The notes beneath the pieces were generated by a model. The model saw only the letters and a program-made list of their open reading frames with translations. It searched no databases and was not told the DNA's origin. Below are positions 10,046 to 21,149 of a DNA stretch of 64,000 bases, piece after piece. The stretch covers positions 124,001 through 188,000 of the forward strand of contig JACKQL020000073.1 in NCBI GenBank assembly GCA_018296165.2, given 5' to 3'. Position numbers and translations under genes: made by a program. How positions within the stretch are numbered: position 1 is the stretch's first letter; every line of letters begins with the position of its first letter. The stretch is from Termitomyces sp. T153 (Eukaryota > Basidiomycota > Agaricomycetes > Agaricales > Lyophyllaceae).

Positions 10046-12204
10046 ATGAGTAGTAGGCCTAGAATGCAGAAAACAATCCAGGAGTCTGGTGAGAGGCCAT
10101 GTGGAAGGGGCAACACTTGTCAGAATTATAGACAGAGAACCAGTGCAGCCTAAGGGCTAGAACTGGGACCAGCAAATAGGGAAAACAAAGGAGAATGAAG
10201 AAAAACCATAAGGAGGGAGAACAGGACAGAAGGGGAATGACACATCCTCCAACACCACCTAGCTACACAGTGGCAATGCAGCAGTTGCCAGCATAGGAAT
10301 ATGGTATGCCTCCACAGCATAGAGGAATAGAAGAGGACATAGGGGACCTCAGATGCTCCCATCCATAAATTTTGAATATTCTGTGAGCCCACAGCCTGTG
10401 TGGTCCCAGGAATGCTAACAATACATAGTGCCACAATTCAATGTGGCCCCACTGCCAGTGGCTGGCCCTGGCCATACAACAGGCATGGCAGGTCAATAAC
10501 AACCTGCCACTATATCATCACAAGTAGGTTTTTTGATCCCTGCATCCTCTCCATCAGAAGCAATGGAAGTGGATAACAATGGCCCAGAGTTGATCATGGC
10601 TCTGATGCAGTTGTTGGCCCCTCTATGGCAGTCATACCCACTGTTGTTTACTGCAGTACATTCTTCAAATGCCCCATCTTTGTCTTCAAGCACATTGGGG
10701 CATCCAGTGGCTGCCTTGACCAATAAAGGAAAAGAAAATGTGACTGCAACATTGCCACTTGCACTGGCACAGAGAGTAGCACTTCCTTGTCAACCACCTG
10801 AAAGATGGTCAAGCAATGCTTCTCTGCAAAGGAGAAGGGTAAGGGCAAAGCAAAAGAGCCTGAGCCTTTGATTGCTGTGGATGAGCAAATTGCTCACCTT
10901 CTCCAATGGCTTTATGAAGCTGGAGTACCAGAGAACATCAGGGCTGACATCCTTAATAACTCAGCAGTGCAGCTAGCACTGGCTCAAGTTCTGAACAAAC
11001 TTGATATTGTATGCAATCAATCAAAGAAACAAGGCCCAGACAGACCTCTTCCACTCAGCATTGAAGAGGAAGCAGGTAGCTTCCCCTCTTCAACCTTCAG
11101 AAGCAAAGAAGGCTTGCATGGAGCCTTCTGTGTTTGTCAAGGGATCTCCAACTCAGAGGGCACCCCTAGTGCCCTATGATAATGATGTGCTTGCTGGTGA
11201 TTACTAGAGAATGGATGAGCCCCTGACTTCAAGGCATCATTGTCCTCTGCTAGACCATCAAAACCAGTGGTGGCCAAAGCTGGGCCACTGAAACCAGCAG
11301 TGGCAAAAGCTGTACCATCAAGGTCTACAACAGCAAAGGCTGGTACTGCAAAGCCAGCCACTACTCTAGTAGTGGCAGACAACCCTGTGGTCATTACCAC
11401 CCTGATTGCCTTTTCTACAAATGTGCTGCAGGAATCAGAGGTGGGAACAATTGAGGTCCTCAAACCAAGGACCTATGTTATTCCTAGTGCCCTATTCCAT
11501 GAGCACTTTTCACCAGTGCATTGGGATCTCTGTGACAAAGAATTCTTTATCATTCAAGTTCAAGCTGCCCAAGCTGCCATGGGTGCCCCAGTGGCATCTG
11601 ATTTGGGCAGCAATGATGATGACAATGTCTCAATGTCTAAACAACATATTTTTGGACAGCAATTCAGAAGACAACACTGCTGAATATCATTATAAGAAGC
11701 AGCACAATGCTAATGAAAAACAGCTGTTGGCCCTTGATACTGAGAAGTTCAAACTAGACCTCAAGCATCTGAACAATACAGTGCCTGGCTGCCTTCCAGA
11801 TGGCTGGGAGACCATGTTGGTCTGTGGGTGCTTCAAGCACCAAAACAACTTCAGGGGTATTCTTCACTCCAATTACTACTGGTCACCAATGACCAATGCA
11901 GTCTTTAGTCTTTGCTTGCTCAACAGAGATGGCAGGGATATTTCATATTTCCCCATGTTATGAATTGTTATCAAGAGATGCCCATGAACTCAGAATGGAT
12001 ATGGCTGATCCTGAAGCTCATTCAAAAGAGCTGAGCTAAGGTTATGATGAGGGAGTGGATACATGCCACTCTGCTCCTTTAGGAGTTCCATCAGATTTCC
12101 TTTTACATGGCTCCAGACATCGGAGACCACATCATGCAGTGTGTCATGGAGTTGACTCTAGAAGAGTTGGAAACATCTCTTCCCAGAGGAGACTGCCATT
12201 GGCT
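10046..12204 (+). pseudogene. Uncharacterised decayed multi-exon gene, first part
   Basis: Several plus-strand frames lie in series: a Pro/Met-rich part (10250-10500), 10533-10871, 10805-11179 (contains VDEQIAHLLQWLYEAGVP), 11240-11683 (Ala/Lys/Pro repeats of the K-P-A-V-A-K-A kind, then YVIPSALFHEHF) and 11680-11963 (GWETMLVCGCFKHQNNFRG, CLLNRDGRDISYFP). An exon-like 12107-12209 reads MAPDIGDHIMQC and EELETSLPRGDCHW. I do not recognise the family. A solo LTR then interrupts it at 12210. Frame changes and stops indicate decay. It may belong with the helicase-like remains that follow. Confidence 0.45.
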
Positions 12205-12209
12205 ACCAG

Positions 12210-12839
12210 TGTCAGGACCTATATCATTTCCCCCTTCCCTTCATTATTATCCAACCTCAGATTCTACACAGTCTCTTTCTGGATCTCAGCCACACCCCCA
12301 TATCTCAGCCATAGTTCTGTTTCAGCCACATCCAGGTTTGAGCCACTCCTAGGACCACTTTTCCTTTTCCAGATCATTCCTACAGGCCCAGATTATTCTC
12401 ACAGGCCCAAATCATTCCCACAGGCCCAAATCACTTCCACAGGTTCCAGATCACTTCCATCTCTTCCAGATCACTTCCATCTGTCCCAGATCACTTCCAG
12501 AATTGCTTTTCTTGTTCCAGATTACTTTTCCATGACTTAGATCACTTCCAATTGACTTAGATCACTTCCATCTTCCCCTTTTGGTAGTGTCCTACAGCTA
12601 TATAATGTCCCCTAGTCTGTAGCTACACTTCAGTCTTGAGATTACCTATTGTTACCTATTGTGTCTGCTTTTTACTTGTGTTCATCCTCCTGTCTCTTCT
12701 CCTCAATCTATTAGTTTCCAGGTTTATCTTTCCCAGTTCTCTTATTTCTCAACTCAACCACATACTTGTTGGCTATCAAGTCTGCCCAGGTGGTTCTTTT
12801 GCTCTGTAGGAACCCTCCTAGGGTGAAGGGATCTTGACA
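12210..12839 (+). mobile_element. Solo LTR (630 bp) with 5-bp TSD
   Basis: It starts TGTCAGGACC and ends TCTTGACA. The direct repeat ACCAG flanks it at 12205-12209 and 12840-12844. A TATATAATG box with CAGTCTTGAGATTA downstream (12599-12645) resembles the promoter region of the A/D LTRs, so it is a distant relative. No internal coding part is present. Confidence 0.85.
12367..12570 (+). repeat. Imperfect ~20-bp tandem repeats in the solo LTR
   Basis: Eight to ten diverged units are built around CAGATCACTTCCATCTNTCC and CACAGGCCCAAATCATTCC, placed just upstream of the TATA box. They look like promoter-proximal enhancer-type repeats. Confidence 0.75.
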
Positions 12840-12844
12840 ACCAG

Positions 12845-14450
12845 TTCCCTTGCCCTCACAATTATTGGCCATGCTTGGCCATACAGATAACAACATACAG
12901 AGTGGGACTTGATTAAGTCCCAATCAGCCATCACTTCAACATTGCTGTGTGGGCACAGTACATTCTGCACCATGGCCACCCAGGTTTGCAGAACCTGTAT
13001 TCAGGTGTGGCCATTAATGCTTTGTTATATGTAGACCAACATTTGGTCTTTGAATATGTACTGGGTCAGGCACTTGCCCCAACTACACCACATGCACAAA
13101 TGGCCTATATGAGGCTGTTCACTATAGTGGCTGCTCAACCTCATCTCTATTGAGACACAGTTGACAACTACCAGAACCATGTAAGGGAGTTTACTCCTTT
13201 CACCCCCTACACTTTCACTCTGTATAGGCTGCAAGTGCTGCCTATGCAAATCAATAATCTCAGTGAGACAGAGGTGATATGTCACCTCCTGGCAAATAGC
13301 ATGCCTCCCACCTGGGTAAATCATGTGTATACCTATGGTATATGCTTCCTTGATCACCACTGGTAAGGGAACACACTGCATGTGAACCTGTTCACAAGGA
13401 TCAACAATGAATACCATTGTTGACTCCAAATCATTGGTGTGCCCCCTGCTTTGGAGGGGTATGATGGGTAGTATGCCCCCACCACTAAAAATTGGGAGTG
13501 CTTCTGAGTGCTCCTCTAGCTCCATGAGAGTAGATGCCACTCTCCACTTAGCATGGCCAAATGGCTGCACTATGGTGAGGCATGACCAGCATGATTGTAG
13601 ACTTAGAATCATGCAAAGGAACAGAGTCAGCATACATCATGTTGTCTCATGCATCCTTCTTGGACAGTGGAGCCATCCTTCAGCTATTCTCAAAGAAAAA
13701 GATTCAATGTGCAATGTTCCAGGATTAATGTGTCAAGAAAAAGCAATTAGGGTTTCTGAACTTGAGAACTATACAAGAGCATGGATCTAAAGAAGCAAGC
13801 CACCATGCTACAATGGCTTTGATGAAATTGCCCCAGAAAACACATGCTTTCATTGATATTTACAGTGGCATATTATCACATGTGGGCAACACATCTACAT
13901 TGCTAATTCAAGCCCAGTCATATGACTCTAGTGAAAACTTGTCTTACTAGGGATGGGGAAAGCACTGTACCTAGGATCTGCCAGCATGTTGATCCTTCTC
14001 TTCAAGAGGAAAGACAAATTGTGTCTGTAGTGCAATCACATGGAGTTGAAAGGGGCTTGCAAAAAAACATTCCCTATTGTCTGCAGAGTGCTTGCCTGCA
14101 AAGAGGAGAAAAAAGGGGAAGATATGATGTGCCACCATGTGATAAGTTAACTTCCATCCAACCATGGAGCAGTGGTCTGGAAACTATGGCTACAGATGTG
14201 CTGCTGGAGGGGAATTCAGGATCAACATCTTCAGAAATTAGAACCATAATTGCTGCAAAGGGCAATTTTCATGTGGGATGGTCTGGCAAATTGGTTTGTG
14301 TTTCTTCCTTGGCAAAGCCTCATTTGTCTGGACTGCTTATATTGTAAACAGTCTTGGGCACTTTCAGACAATTCAAAAGTCAAGGATGTTTTGGTTCTGG
14401 AAGCTCCAGTGATGTGCAGTGAGATGCTATTGACACTATTTTACAATTGA
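12845..14450 (+). pseudogene. Decayed gene with PIF1/Helitron-type helicase C-terminal remnant
   Basis: The first part (12940-13400) reads as a conserved-looking frame (HPGLQNLYSGVAINALLYVD, ALAPTTPHAQMAYMRLF) that I cannot name. Near 13585-13730 the frame gives C-K-G-T-E-S-A-Y-I-M-L-S-H-A-S and D-S-G-A-I-L-Q-L-F-S-K-K-K-I-Q. This fits the end of PIF1-like helicases (K-G-x-x-x-x-Y-V-M-L-S-R followed by I-L-R-P-F). Conserved arginines appear as His or Gln, as C-to-T or G-to-A decay would give. Stops and frameshifts are frequent downstream (13790-14450). No Walker motifs are visible, so the helicase call covers only the C-terminal motif. Confidence 0.5.
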
Positions 14451-14574
14451 ATTGGTTCATTGAATGTGGTTCACTTATGTTGTGGTGTATTGTGGCTCAT
14501 GTTGTACCTCATTTCTGACATTGCTGCATGCTAGGAGGTTCAAATTCATGACTGGGTCTGGAATGCTGCTGGCA

Positions 14575-15360
14575 ATGACTCCTTGTTGAAGGATCATATT
14601 GTTCTGCATATGTTACCAAAATGCAGAGTACACCTCTTTGTTTGGTTCTTGGTTCAAAGCCCAGTTTGCACAGAGCCTGGAAAGAGTAAAGACCAGATGC
14701 AAGTGGATAGTAAAACATTCCATTGACAAACTTGCCTCTGACAGTGACAGTACGGCAACTTCTTTCTTGCTCAAGTCTGCTAATTGGGAACTCGAGGTTG
14801 ATTTGGGTGCCTTCTATAATCCCAGACTGAATGATGACTTCTATAGTCCCCTTTTCAATCTGGTTCATAACAAGCTGGGTTCAGCTTAATGTGTATGACC
14901 AGGAGAATAAACTAGTTGCACTCTGCAAGTTCTATGATACATCAAAACCCAGTACACTTATACTAGCTGAATGTTCTCCTCATTGATTTTTAATGAAGAG
15001 CAGGTCTACTTCAAGGCAAAACAGTCACATTTGATATCTTATCATATTAACAAATTGTCAGGTGTACCAAATAAACACTCATAGTGTTTGCATATTGGAT
15101 GAATCAGATGATAATACAGTCACTTGCATTGTGCTGTCTGTCACTTCCCTCATTGGTTTCATCAATTGTCATGTAAAAGAGGTGATGCCTGCCTCCAATG
15201 CTTTTGCTAGTTTTCCTACCCTGAAAAGAAGAAAGATTGGCCCTGTCATGCCCATGGCCACTATGCCAACAGCTAGGAAGGCAACATCCAAAGACAATAT
15301 TCATATGAGAGAAAAGGATAAGGAGCAGGATGAAAGCAGGATGGAAATACAATCTACATA
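14575..15360 (+). pseudogene. Uncharacterised gene remnant
   Basis: Two frames, 14599-14889 (FYNPRLNDDFYSPLFNLVHN) and 15062-15361 (VTSLIGFINCHVKE, Lys/Arg-rich end LKRRKIGPVMP), are joined by a segment reading VYDQENKLVALCKFYDTS after a one-base shift. They look like parts of one protein. I do not recognise it. Confidence 0.4.
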
Positions 15361-15554
15361 GCAGCCTATGCACACTATGAAACCAAATCTGTTCAACTAC
15401 TTCCTGTTCTTTTGGAATAATGGTTTGATTAAGTCCTCTTGTTGCTCAATATGTATTGATAAATTATGTGTTCATTGCAATGTTGAACTCTTGCAATCAA
15501 TCATAGGCAAAATATATAACAATACAATATATAATGGTTTATCATTCTGGCTAT
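15361..15554. other. No gene seen
   Basis: AT-rich sequence with short frames only, between an unknown plus-strand remnant and the F-box-like minus-strand pseudogene. Confidence 0.4.
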
Positions 15555-16416
15555 AATATAAGACTAAGTAGTTAAAGAGATTCCAGGATATTGGTATGGT
15601 TCCCTCAATTGGCCTAATGTTTATCATCAGGCTAATTGCATGCTCATGGAGATAGTAGCAAAATCCATGGTGGTTCCAAATATTGCACTGTGTCTTGGGG
15701 CACAATGGATGGTCATCAAACTGAGACCATTGGTGTAACTCTGCCTGAAAGGAATATCAACATAAAATATATTTAGACAAACAACAGTTGAATCATGTGA
15801 TATCTATGGCTGGGTTATGATAAACAAGGGAGTTGATCAAATTCCTGTGGCTGAACATGATGTCTGGATAGGAACAGTAAAGCTTAGATAATGAGAGATA
15901 CTTAATGATGATAGTGCTGTGAAAGTCAAAAATAAGGCATGTGGGATTGTTGGAGGATAAAACAATGACATTGACAGACTGTTTGGTGTTAGCAGGATTC
16001 TGATATGTTGATACATTCTTGGTATTGGAGAATTAGCTGTAAGGATGATTACCATTGCATGCAGAGTTGTGAACTTCTACAAGCAAAAATTGGGATGTAA
16101 GAGCAGCACACTTGTAGGATATCTTGGATTGAGGAATGTATATATCAAGGTCATGTGAGTAGAAAGACCATGGATTCAGAAGGATGAGCACAAAAGAACC
16201 AGAAATGAGACTGCCTTTCTGGTGCAATAGAGTAAGGAATAGAGTTGTACTAAAGCCAAAGCAGTCTAGAGCATGGTTGAGTGTAATGGTGATATGCTTG
16301 TGTGTGAGCACATGAAGTTGCTTGTTGACCTGGGCCAGTATGGATACTTCATGGATGCTCAGCTGTTTGAGAATGCAAAGAAAGACATCTTCAGGAATGC
16401 TCACTGATGTGGACAA
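15555..16416 (-). pseudogene. F-box-like protein pseudogene
   Basis: Reading from 16416, the N-terminus has an F-box-like segment (about residues 7-45: P-E-D-V-F-L-C-I-L-K-Q-L-S, V-N-K-Q-L-H-V-L). There follows LISGSFVLILLNPWSFYSHD and an L-D-I-Y-I-P motif, a pattern I associate with a multi-copy basidiomycete F-box-like family. A TAA near 16040 stops the frame. Beyond it the same frame continues with SVNVIVLSS and IFDFHSTII, and after a shift DDHPLCPKTQCNIWN near 15700. F-box proteins normally recruit substrates to SCF ubiquitin ligases. With an in-frame stop and frameshifts, this copy is unlikely to work. Confidence 0.6.
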
Positions 16417-16989
16417 TATATCAAATATATCTTGTCCTGTTGGATTTGTATATCTGTTGTAGACTCAGCAAATTGTTGGACTTATGGGCACCTGACATTG
16501 TGTAGTTGGAGAGATGTGTTATCCATTGGAGTATAAATGTGTAACAAAGACTTCTCATAGGTCATTGTACTTAAACAAATTGCAACATGGCTGACAGGTA
16601 GAAGGTGATAGATTGTAAAATCAACTACAAAAGTGTAAGGCTGACAATGTAAAAATGTATAGACAGTAGGTCATATGTAATTTTTGTGAAGATTGGGGAC
16701 ACCATAGGTACAAAATATTTGGCAAGTAGTGGGCTGCATGGTTGGATCTGAACCACCCTGAGTTGTCATTTCCATTTTTGGATTGGACTCCAGATTTGGT
16801 CATTGTTGGGCACATTTTTGCATGTCATGTGATGATGCAAAAGCTAAAGTTGACTGTGGCTCTAAGTTACAAACTTTGGCCAAACATGTCTGACTTAGAC
16901 TTTGCAAAGTTTTTGGGGTTCTTAATTACAAGTTCCCACTGTACTAGTAGTCCAAATAATAAATTTATTGATTTTATTTACTTAATTTG
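16417..16989. other. No recognisable gene
   Basis: AT-rich, CpG-poor sequence. The longest frame (16742-16990) begins MDLNHPELSFPFLDWTPDLV and shows no domain I know. Confidence 0.4.
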
Positions 16990-17720
16990 AAACAGTTCTC
17001 GAAACAAGCAAAGGGGCACAAATAGTGTATTATACTAATCATCCCAAAGTAAGTAATGCTCGGAAGCCTAAGAAATCTGCTCCCTGGGGACTTCCGAGCT
17101 GTGGCAATCACTTTCTTGTCCTCACTGCTTGACCTTTCTTCTCTTTTATACTGCTCCTATCATGCACGGACCTCGTGATGGCGTGCTTTATTTGTCATTG
17201 TCTAGTCATGTAGTCAGCCGATGGTTGGTCTGGGCATTGGGGTTCCATGTGGGCTGGGCTTGGCAACTTATAGTTATGTCCCTCTTTCTTCCCTTCCTCT
17301 CCCACTTGTTTCCTCTCTTCAGCGAGTGATCTTATCCCTTGAGGGCAGCAAGGCTTATATTATGACTTTGCCAGTGGGACGGCTGCTTTGCATGCTCCTC
17401 ACTGGACCAGGTGTCAGCCTATGGCAAGCTTGGGCTGGTGCCCAAACTTGGCATCGGCTATGCATTTCTGATCACACCAAGGTTCCTGGCCTCATTTGTT
17501 CCTGGTCATAACTGGCTTTCTGGTGAAGTCTTTTGTGGTTTTAATGGGAGGGATACTTTCTGAGGTGCGTCCTACATCTACTGTTTTTGACGTTTTGCTA
17601 TTGGCTTACAGTTTTCAGCCTAGCATAGCTATATTGTATTATCTATTACAATATATTGCTTTTTCGGACTTTTTGTGTTTCCTCTGGTCTCGTAGCCTCG
17701 AGCCCATCATATCAGTGACC
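16990..17720. other. CpG-containing segment, unassigned (possible LTR or insertion)
   Basis: Base composition changes sharply: CpG reappears (CTCGGAAGCC, CGACG, CTCGAGCCC). Short complementary motifs AACAGTTC (about 16993) and GAACTGTT (about 17722) lie near the edges. Frames up to 96 codons are hydrophobic but unrecognised. It could be a recently inserted non-coding element, but no clear termini or TSD support that. Confidence 0.35.
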
Positions 17721-17724
17721 TGAA

Positions 17725-17858
17725 CTGTTCTGTTGTACAGTTGTTTCCCATTCTGCCAGGTGAGTAGTTATGCTTGTAGACACTGTATACTGAATAGACT
17801 TTGAATCTCCCTCTGCCAGTTGTGTGATGAGCTACAGCCTTCAGAGGTTGCCCTTACA
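17725..17858 (+). repeat. 3' end fragment of a G-family LTR
   Basis: TCTGCCAGGTGAGTAG, AATCTCCCTCTGCCAG and AGAGGTTGCCCTTACA follow the end of the G1 and G2 LTRs. The 5' part is not recognisable. Confidence 0.75.
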
Positions 17859-18655
17859 ATTTTCATCTGAAGAAAAGCAGATCTTTGATCTACTAAAAGA
17901 AGTTAACAATTTGACACTATTTCTGCTCATGTTCCTTGTTCTCAGAGCTTTAGGAATACAATATCAATCAAAATAGCCTCTGAGAACATCAAATGATTGA
18001 GACAGGTTTCAACATTTTATCCAAACAGCAATCAATTTTGTATCTAAGGCTGACTGCAAACTGTTACTGATTACTTGTCTGATATGTTGTAGACTATAGT
18101 ATTCCTTTTTAAGTAGCCTGTCTTCCTTGTCAAAACCGGTTTCGGAAAAGTCAATTGATGGCGGCCGGTGGATGTCACCAGCCCACCAAGGTCACTAATC
18201 TAATTTTGTTTATATATAAAACAAAAAAAAAACAAAAGGAATGGTGTTAGTGTTAGTTATATCTATATCTCCGTCACATCTTCTTTTCGATAATGTCATG
18301 CTTGAAGTTACTCCAGGACTCAACATGAGAGAGCGCACAACTTGTAATGCGCTATTTTTGTTCCTGAATCCAGAACTATCACCGCTTCGAACCGCTTCAC
18401 CGATTTTTGCTTCAGATATTGATAGCCCCCCGGAGATCTGCACGGTCGCAACGTTACTTTGTCCGGTCAGACTATGCACATAAGTATGACTTGCATAGTA
18501 CGAGTCATGTCCGTCATTGATCAGACTCGCCGGTTTTCTTGACCTCCGTTGCATTCCAAATGGCATGCCATCACTTGTTCCTCAATTTAATTGACGGGTT
18601 TCTTTGGCCTAGCGCGCCTTCTTCGGCTTCTGCTGTCTTCTTATTCGGATAACGC
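17859..18655. other. Intergenic region upstream of the DUF2235 gene
   Basis: 17859-18110 looks like a degenerate G-type leader. From about 18130 CpG frequency rises. A minus-strand frame of 118 codons (18210-18566) has no recognised domain and may be chance. An A-rich run lies near 18216-18240. Confidence 0.4.
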
Positions 18656-18660
18656 AAAGA

Positions 18661-18668
18661 TATATAAG
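18661..18668 (+). promoter_or_regulatory. TATA box of the DUF2235 gene
   Basis: TATATAAG lies 74 bp before the start codon at 18742, a normal distance for a fungal gene with a short leader. Confidence 0.6.
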
Positions 18669-18741
18669 CCAGGGCCGGTCTCCGTCAAACTTGTTTGTCG
18701 CCCACTGCATAGTATCCCCTTGACTCCCCGCGCAGAGTCCA

Positions 18742-20828
18742 ATGATGGATCCAGAAAAAGCTCCAGCGCCTACACCCAAGTTGCCTCCAGTGATTCCTCC
18801 CAATCATGACCATCGCACTCTCGTCTTGTGCTTTGACGGTACTGGGGACCAGTTTGATTCGGACAACTCGAACATCGTCGAGCTTGTCTCGCTGTTGAAG
18901 AAGAATGACCCGCATAAGCAGATGGTTTATTACCAGGTGAGGCTCTCTTCTTTTCTTTCCATGAGCAGCGGGATCGCTCACACGGAATACTAGGCTGGGA
19001 TCGGTACCTACATATTCCCACAAGTAGCAAAACCCTTGACTGCTAAAGTTTCCAAGGTCCGTGCAACAACATCTCGCGTTTCAGTCACAGGTTCAAGCAT
19101 TCAATAGATTCTCGATGAGATGTTTGCATGGAATCTCAATCACCATGTGATGGGTAGGCGAGGGACCTTTGTACCAAGTGTAATCTGACCAAACGACCGC
19201 ACAGGCGGTTATCAATTCCTCATGCAAAACTGTAAGTATCGCTTCTAAAGTACGTCATGATCATCGCAGACTTGTTCATCAATCCTCAGATCGCGAAGGA
19301 GACAAAATCTGTATATTCGGTCCGTCCATGAGCCGCATTACTAGTGGTTACATGTGCTAACCAGTGCTGCTCACCAGGCTTTTCGCGTGGTGCATATACA
19401 GCTCGAAGGTTTGTTACATCTGACAGGCTGGCGAGAATCGATTGATTGACGAGTACTAAAAAGCCTTGCGGGGATGATCCACAAAGTCGGTCTTCTTCCC
19501 GCCGATAACCACCAGCAAGTTCCGTTTGCATACAAGATGTACACACGAACAGACCCTATTGGCTGGGAACAGTCAAATTCATTCAAGCTCGCTTTTGCAT
19601 CGTCAGTCCCGATCGAGTTTATAGGCGTTTGGTACGTGGTTTGATGACCATTCAGTGGTCTTTACATAATTTTATTGAAATTATTTATATGTAGGGACAC
19701 CGTCGACTCCGTTGGTCTCATCCCTAAACGACTGCCCTTCACAGCGTCCAATAAGAGTGTCAAAACCTTCCGTCATGCTATCGCCTTGGACGAACGTCGC
19801 GCAAAGTTCAAAGCAAACCTCTGGAACCGTCCGAACGATCACGAACAGACATTGGGCGTGCACACTGTTCGGCTACCAACACCCGATCTCGATAATGATC
19901 ATGATGTTCGAAGGCATACGAAGGTATCGGCAGATAGAATACTAGACCGCTATGAAAAGTTATACTCGATCGATGGGGACGATGTCAAGACGGACGTTGA
20001 GGAGGTCTGGTTTGCGGTATGTCATTCAATCAATAAAGAAAACTGACGATTCAATGATCTGTCGCACTCTTATTAGGGTTGTCATTGTGGTATGTCCCTC
20101 TTCTGGCAGCTCAGAATAATAATCATTATTCAACAATTTCGCAAGATGTTGGGGGAGGTTCTGTCGCCAACAAGACTCGGCACTCCCTTGCTCGCATATC
20201 CCTTCGTTGGATGGTACGCGAATGTTTCAAAGCCAACACGGGTATCATGTTCGATACCGACGCGCTCCGCACCATCGGTCTAGATCCCACCACGCTATAC
20301 CCTATCGTCCTTCCTCGCCCCCCACCACGTCTCGACGCAACAACAGAATTTATGGAAAAGCTCACGCGGCATGGACTCCTAAAACGTCTAGCAACGTATT
20401 GGAACCGCAAGGCTAATGCCGCACATAGTGTAATCATCGCCACGAACAATCATACGTGGATCGACGAGGAGCTCGAGGATCTAAAGGACGCCCTCTCGCC
20501 AATATACGACCAGCTACAGCTGAAGCGGGGTTGGTGGATCCTCGAGATCTTACCGCTCCATTTGCGTTATCAGAGGGGTAACAATAAATGGGTGAACAAG
20601 TTCAAGTATGCGCTCTTCTTCTTCTTTGTCATTTCGTGCGATTGATCGACCGGGCGTGACCCTAGACCGAATAGGGCTAACCCTCGAATCATACCCAAGC
20701 AACGCGATAACGGTGTGAAAGTCCATCGTACTGTACAGCTTCGTATGCAGGCCCAGCCTGCACCAGGCCATAAAAGTCAATATAAGCCCAGGGCAAAGTT
20801 TATCGTTGAACCGACGTGGATCAACTAG
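18742..20828 (+). CDS. DUF2235 alpha/beta-hydrolase-like protein, 11 exons, 505 aa
   Basis: Exons: 18742-18936, 18994-19056, 19108-19153, 19205-19231, 19290-19319, 19378-19408, 19464-19631, 19695-20016, 20077-20089, 20146-20605, 20666-20828. All introns are GT-AG, about 51-63 bp, and joining them gives one open frame ending in TAG. Family hallmarks are C-F-D-G-T-G-D (residues 30-36), the nucleophile elbow G-F-S-R-G (121-125) followed by A-Y-T-A-R, W-D-T-V-D (187-191) and G-C-H-C-D-V-G-G-G (295-303). These supply the Ser, Asp and His expected in this hydrolase fold, related to bacterial T6SS Tle1-type lipases. The substrate in fungi is not established. No signal peptide is visible, so it is probably cytosolic. 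A second Met follows at once (M-M-D-P). I see no lesion. It is the only convincing intact host gene in the window. Confidence 0.93.
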
Positions 20829-21149
20829 TCCTTCCCATTTTGTCAGAAATACATATGGTGCCATTCACTTAGTCACCACCAAAGTATGACAAGTAGTATG
20901 GCTTCCTCAAATGATGACATTTTTTCTATCTGTCTTGTTAAAGTGTTCCTTTTGATGAGTAGAACAAAACCTCAAGACAGATTTTCGACATTGTCAAAAT
21001 TGACGGAGATATATTTTTTAATTCTGGTGAAATTGGCGCCATCAATTACTAACTTGATCCAGAGCTCGAATAGCTTTCAAAGAAGATGTATCTACAACTG
21101 CTCCAGACGAGCACATGTGCGAAATTCGCAGCGATATAGTTCAATCTAT
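20829..21149. other. Intergenic, 3' flank of the DUF2235 gene
   Basis: No gene is seen. It holds the presumed 3' UTR and terminator of the DUF2235 gene and the distal end of the decayed minus-strand thioesterase. Confidence 0.5.

Noticed and set aside
18210..18566. Minus-strand 118-codon frame as a gene
   Set aside because: No domain, no clear promoter, and it lies in the probable upstream region of the DUF2235 gene.
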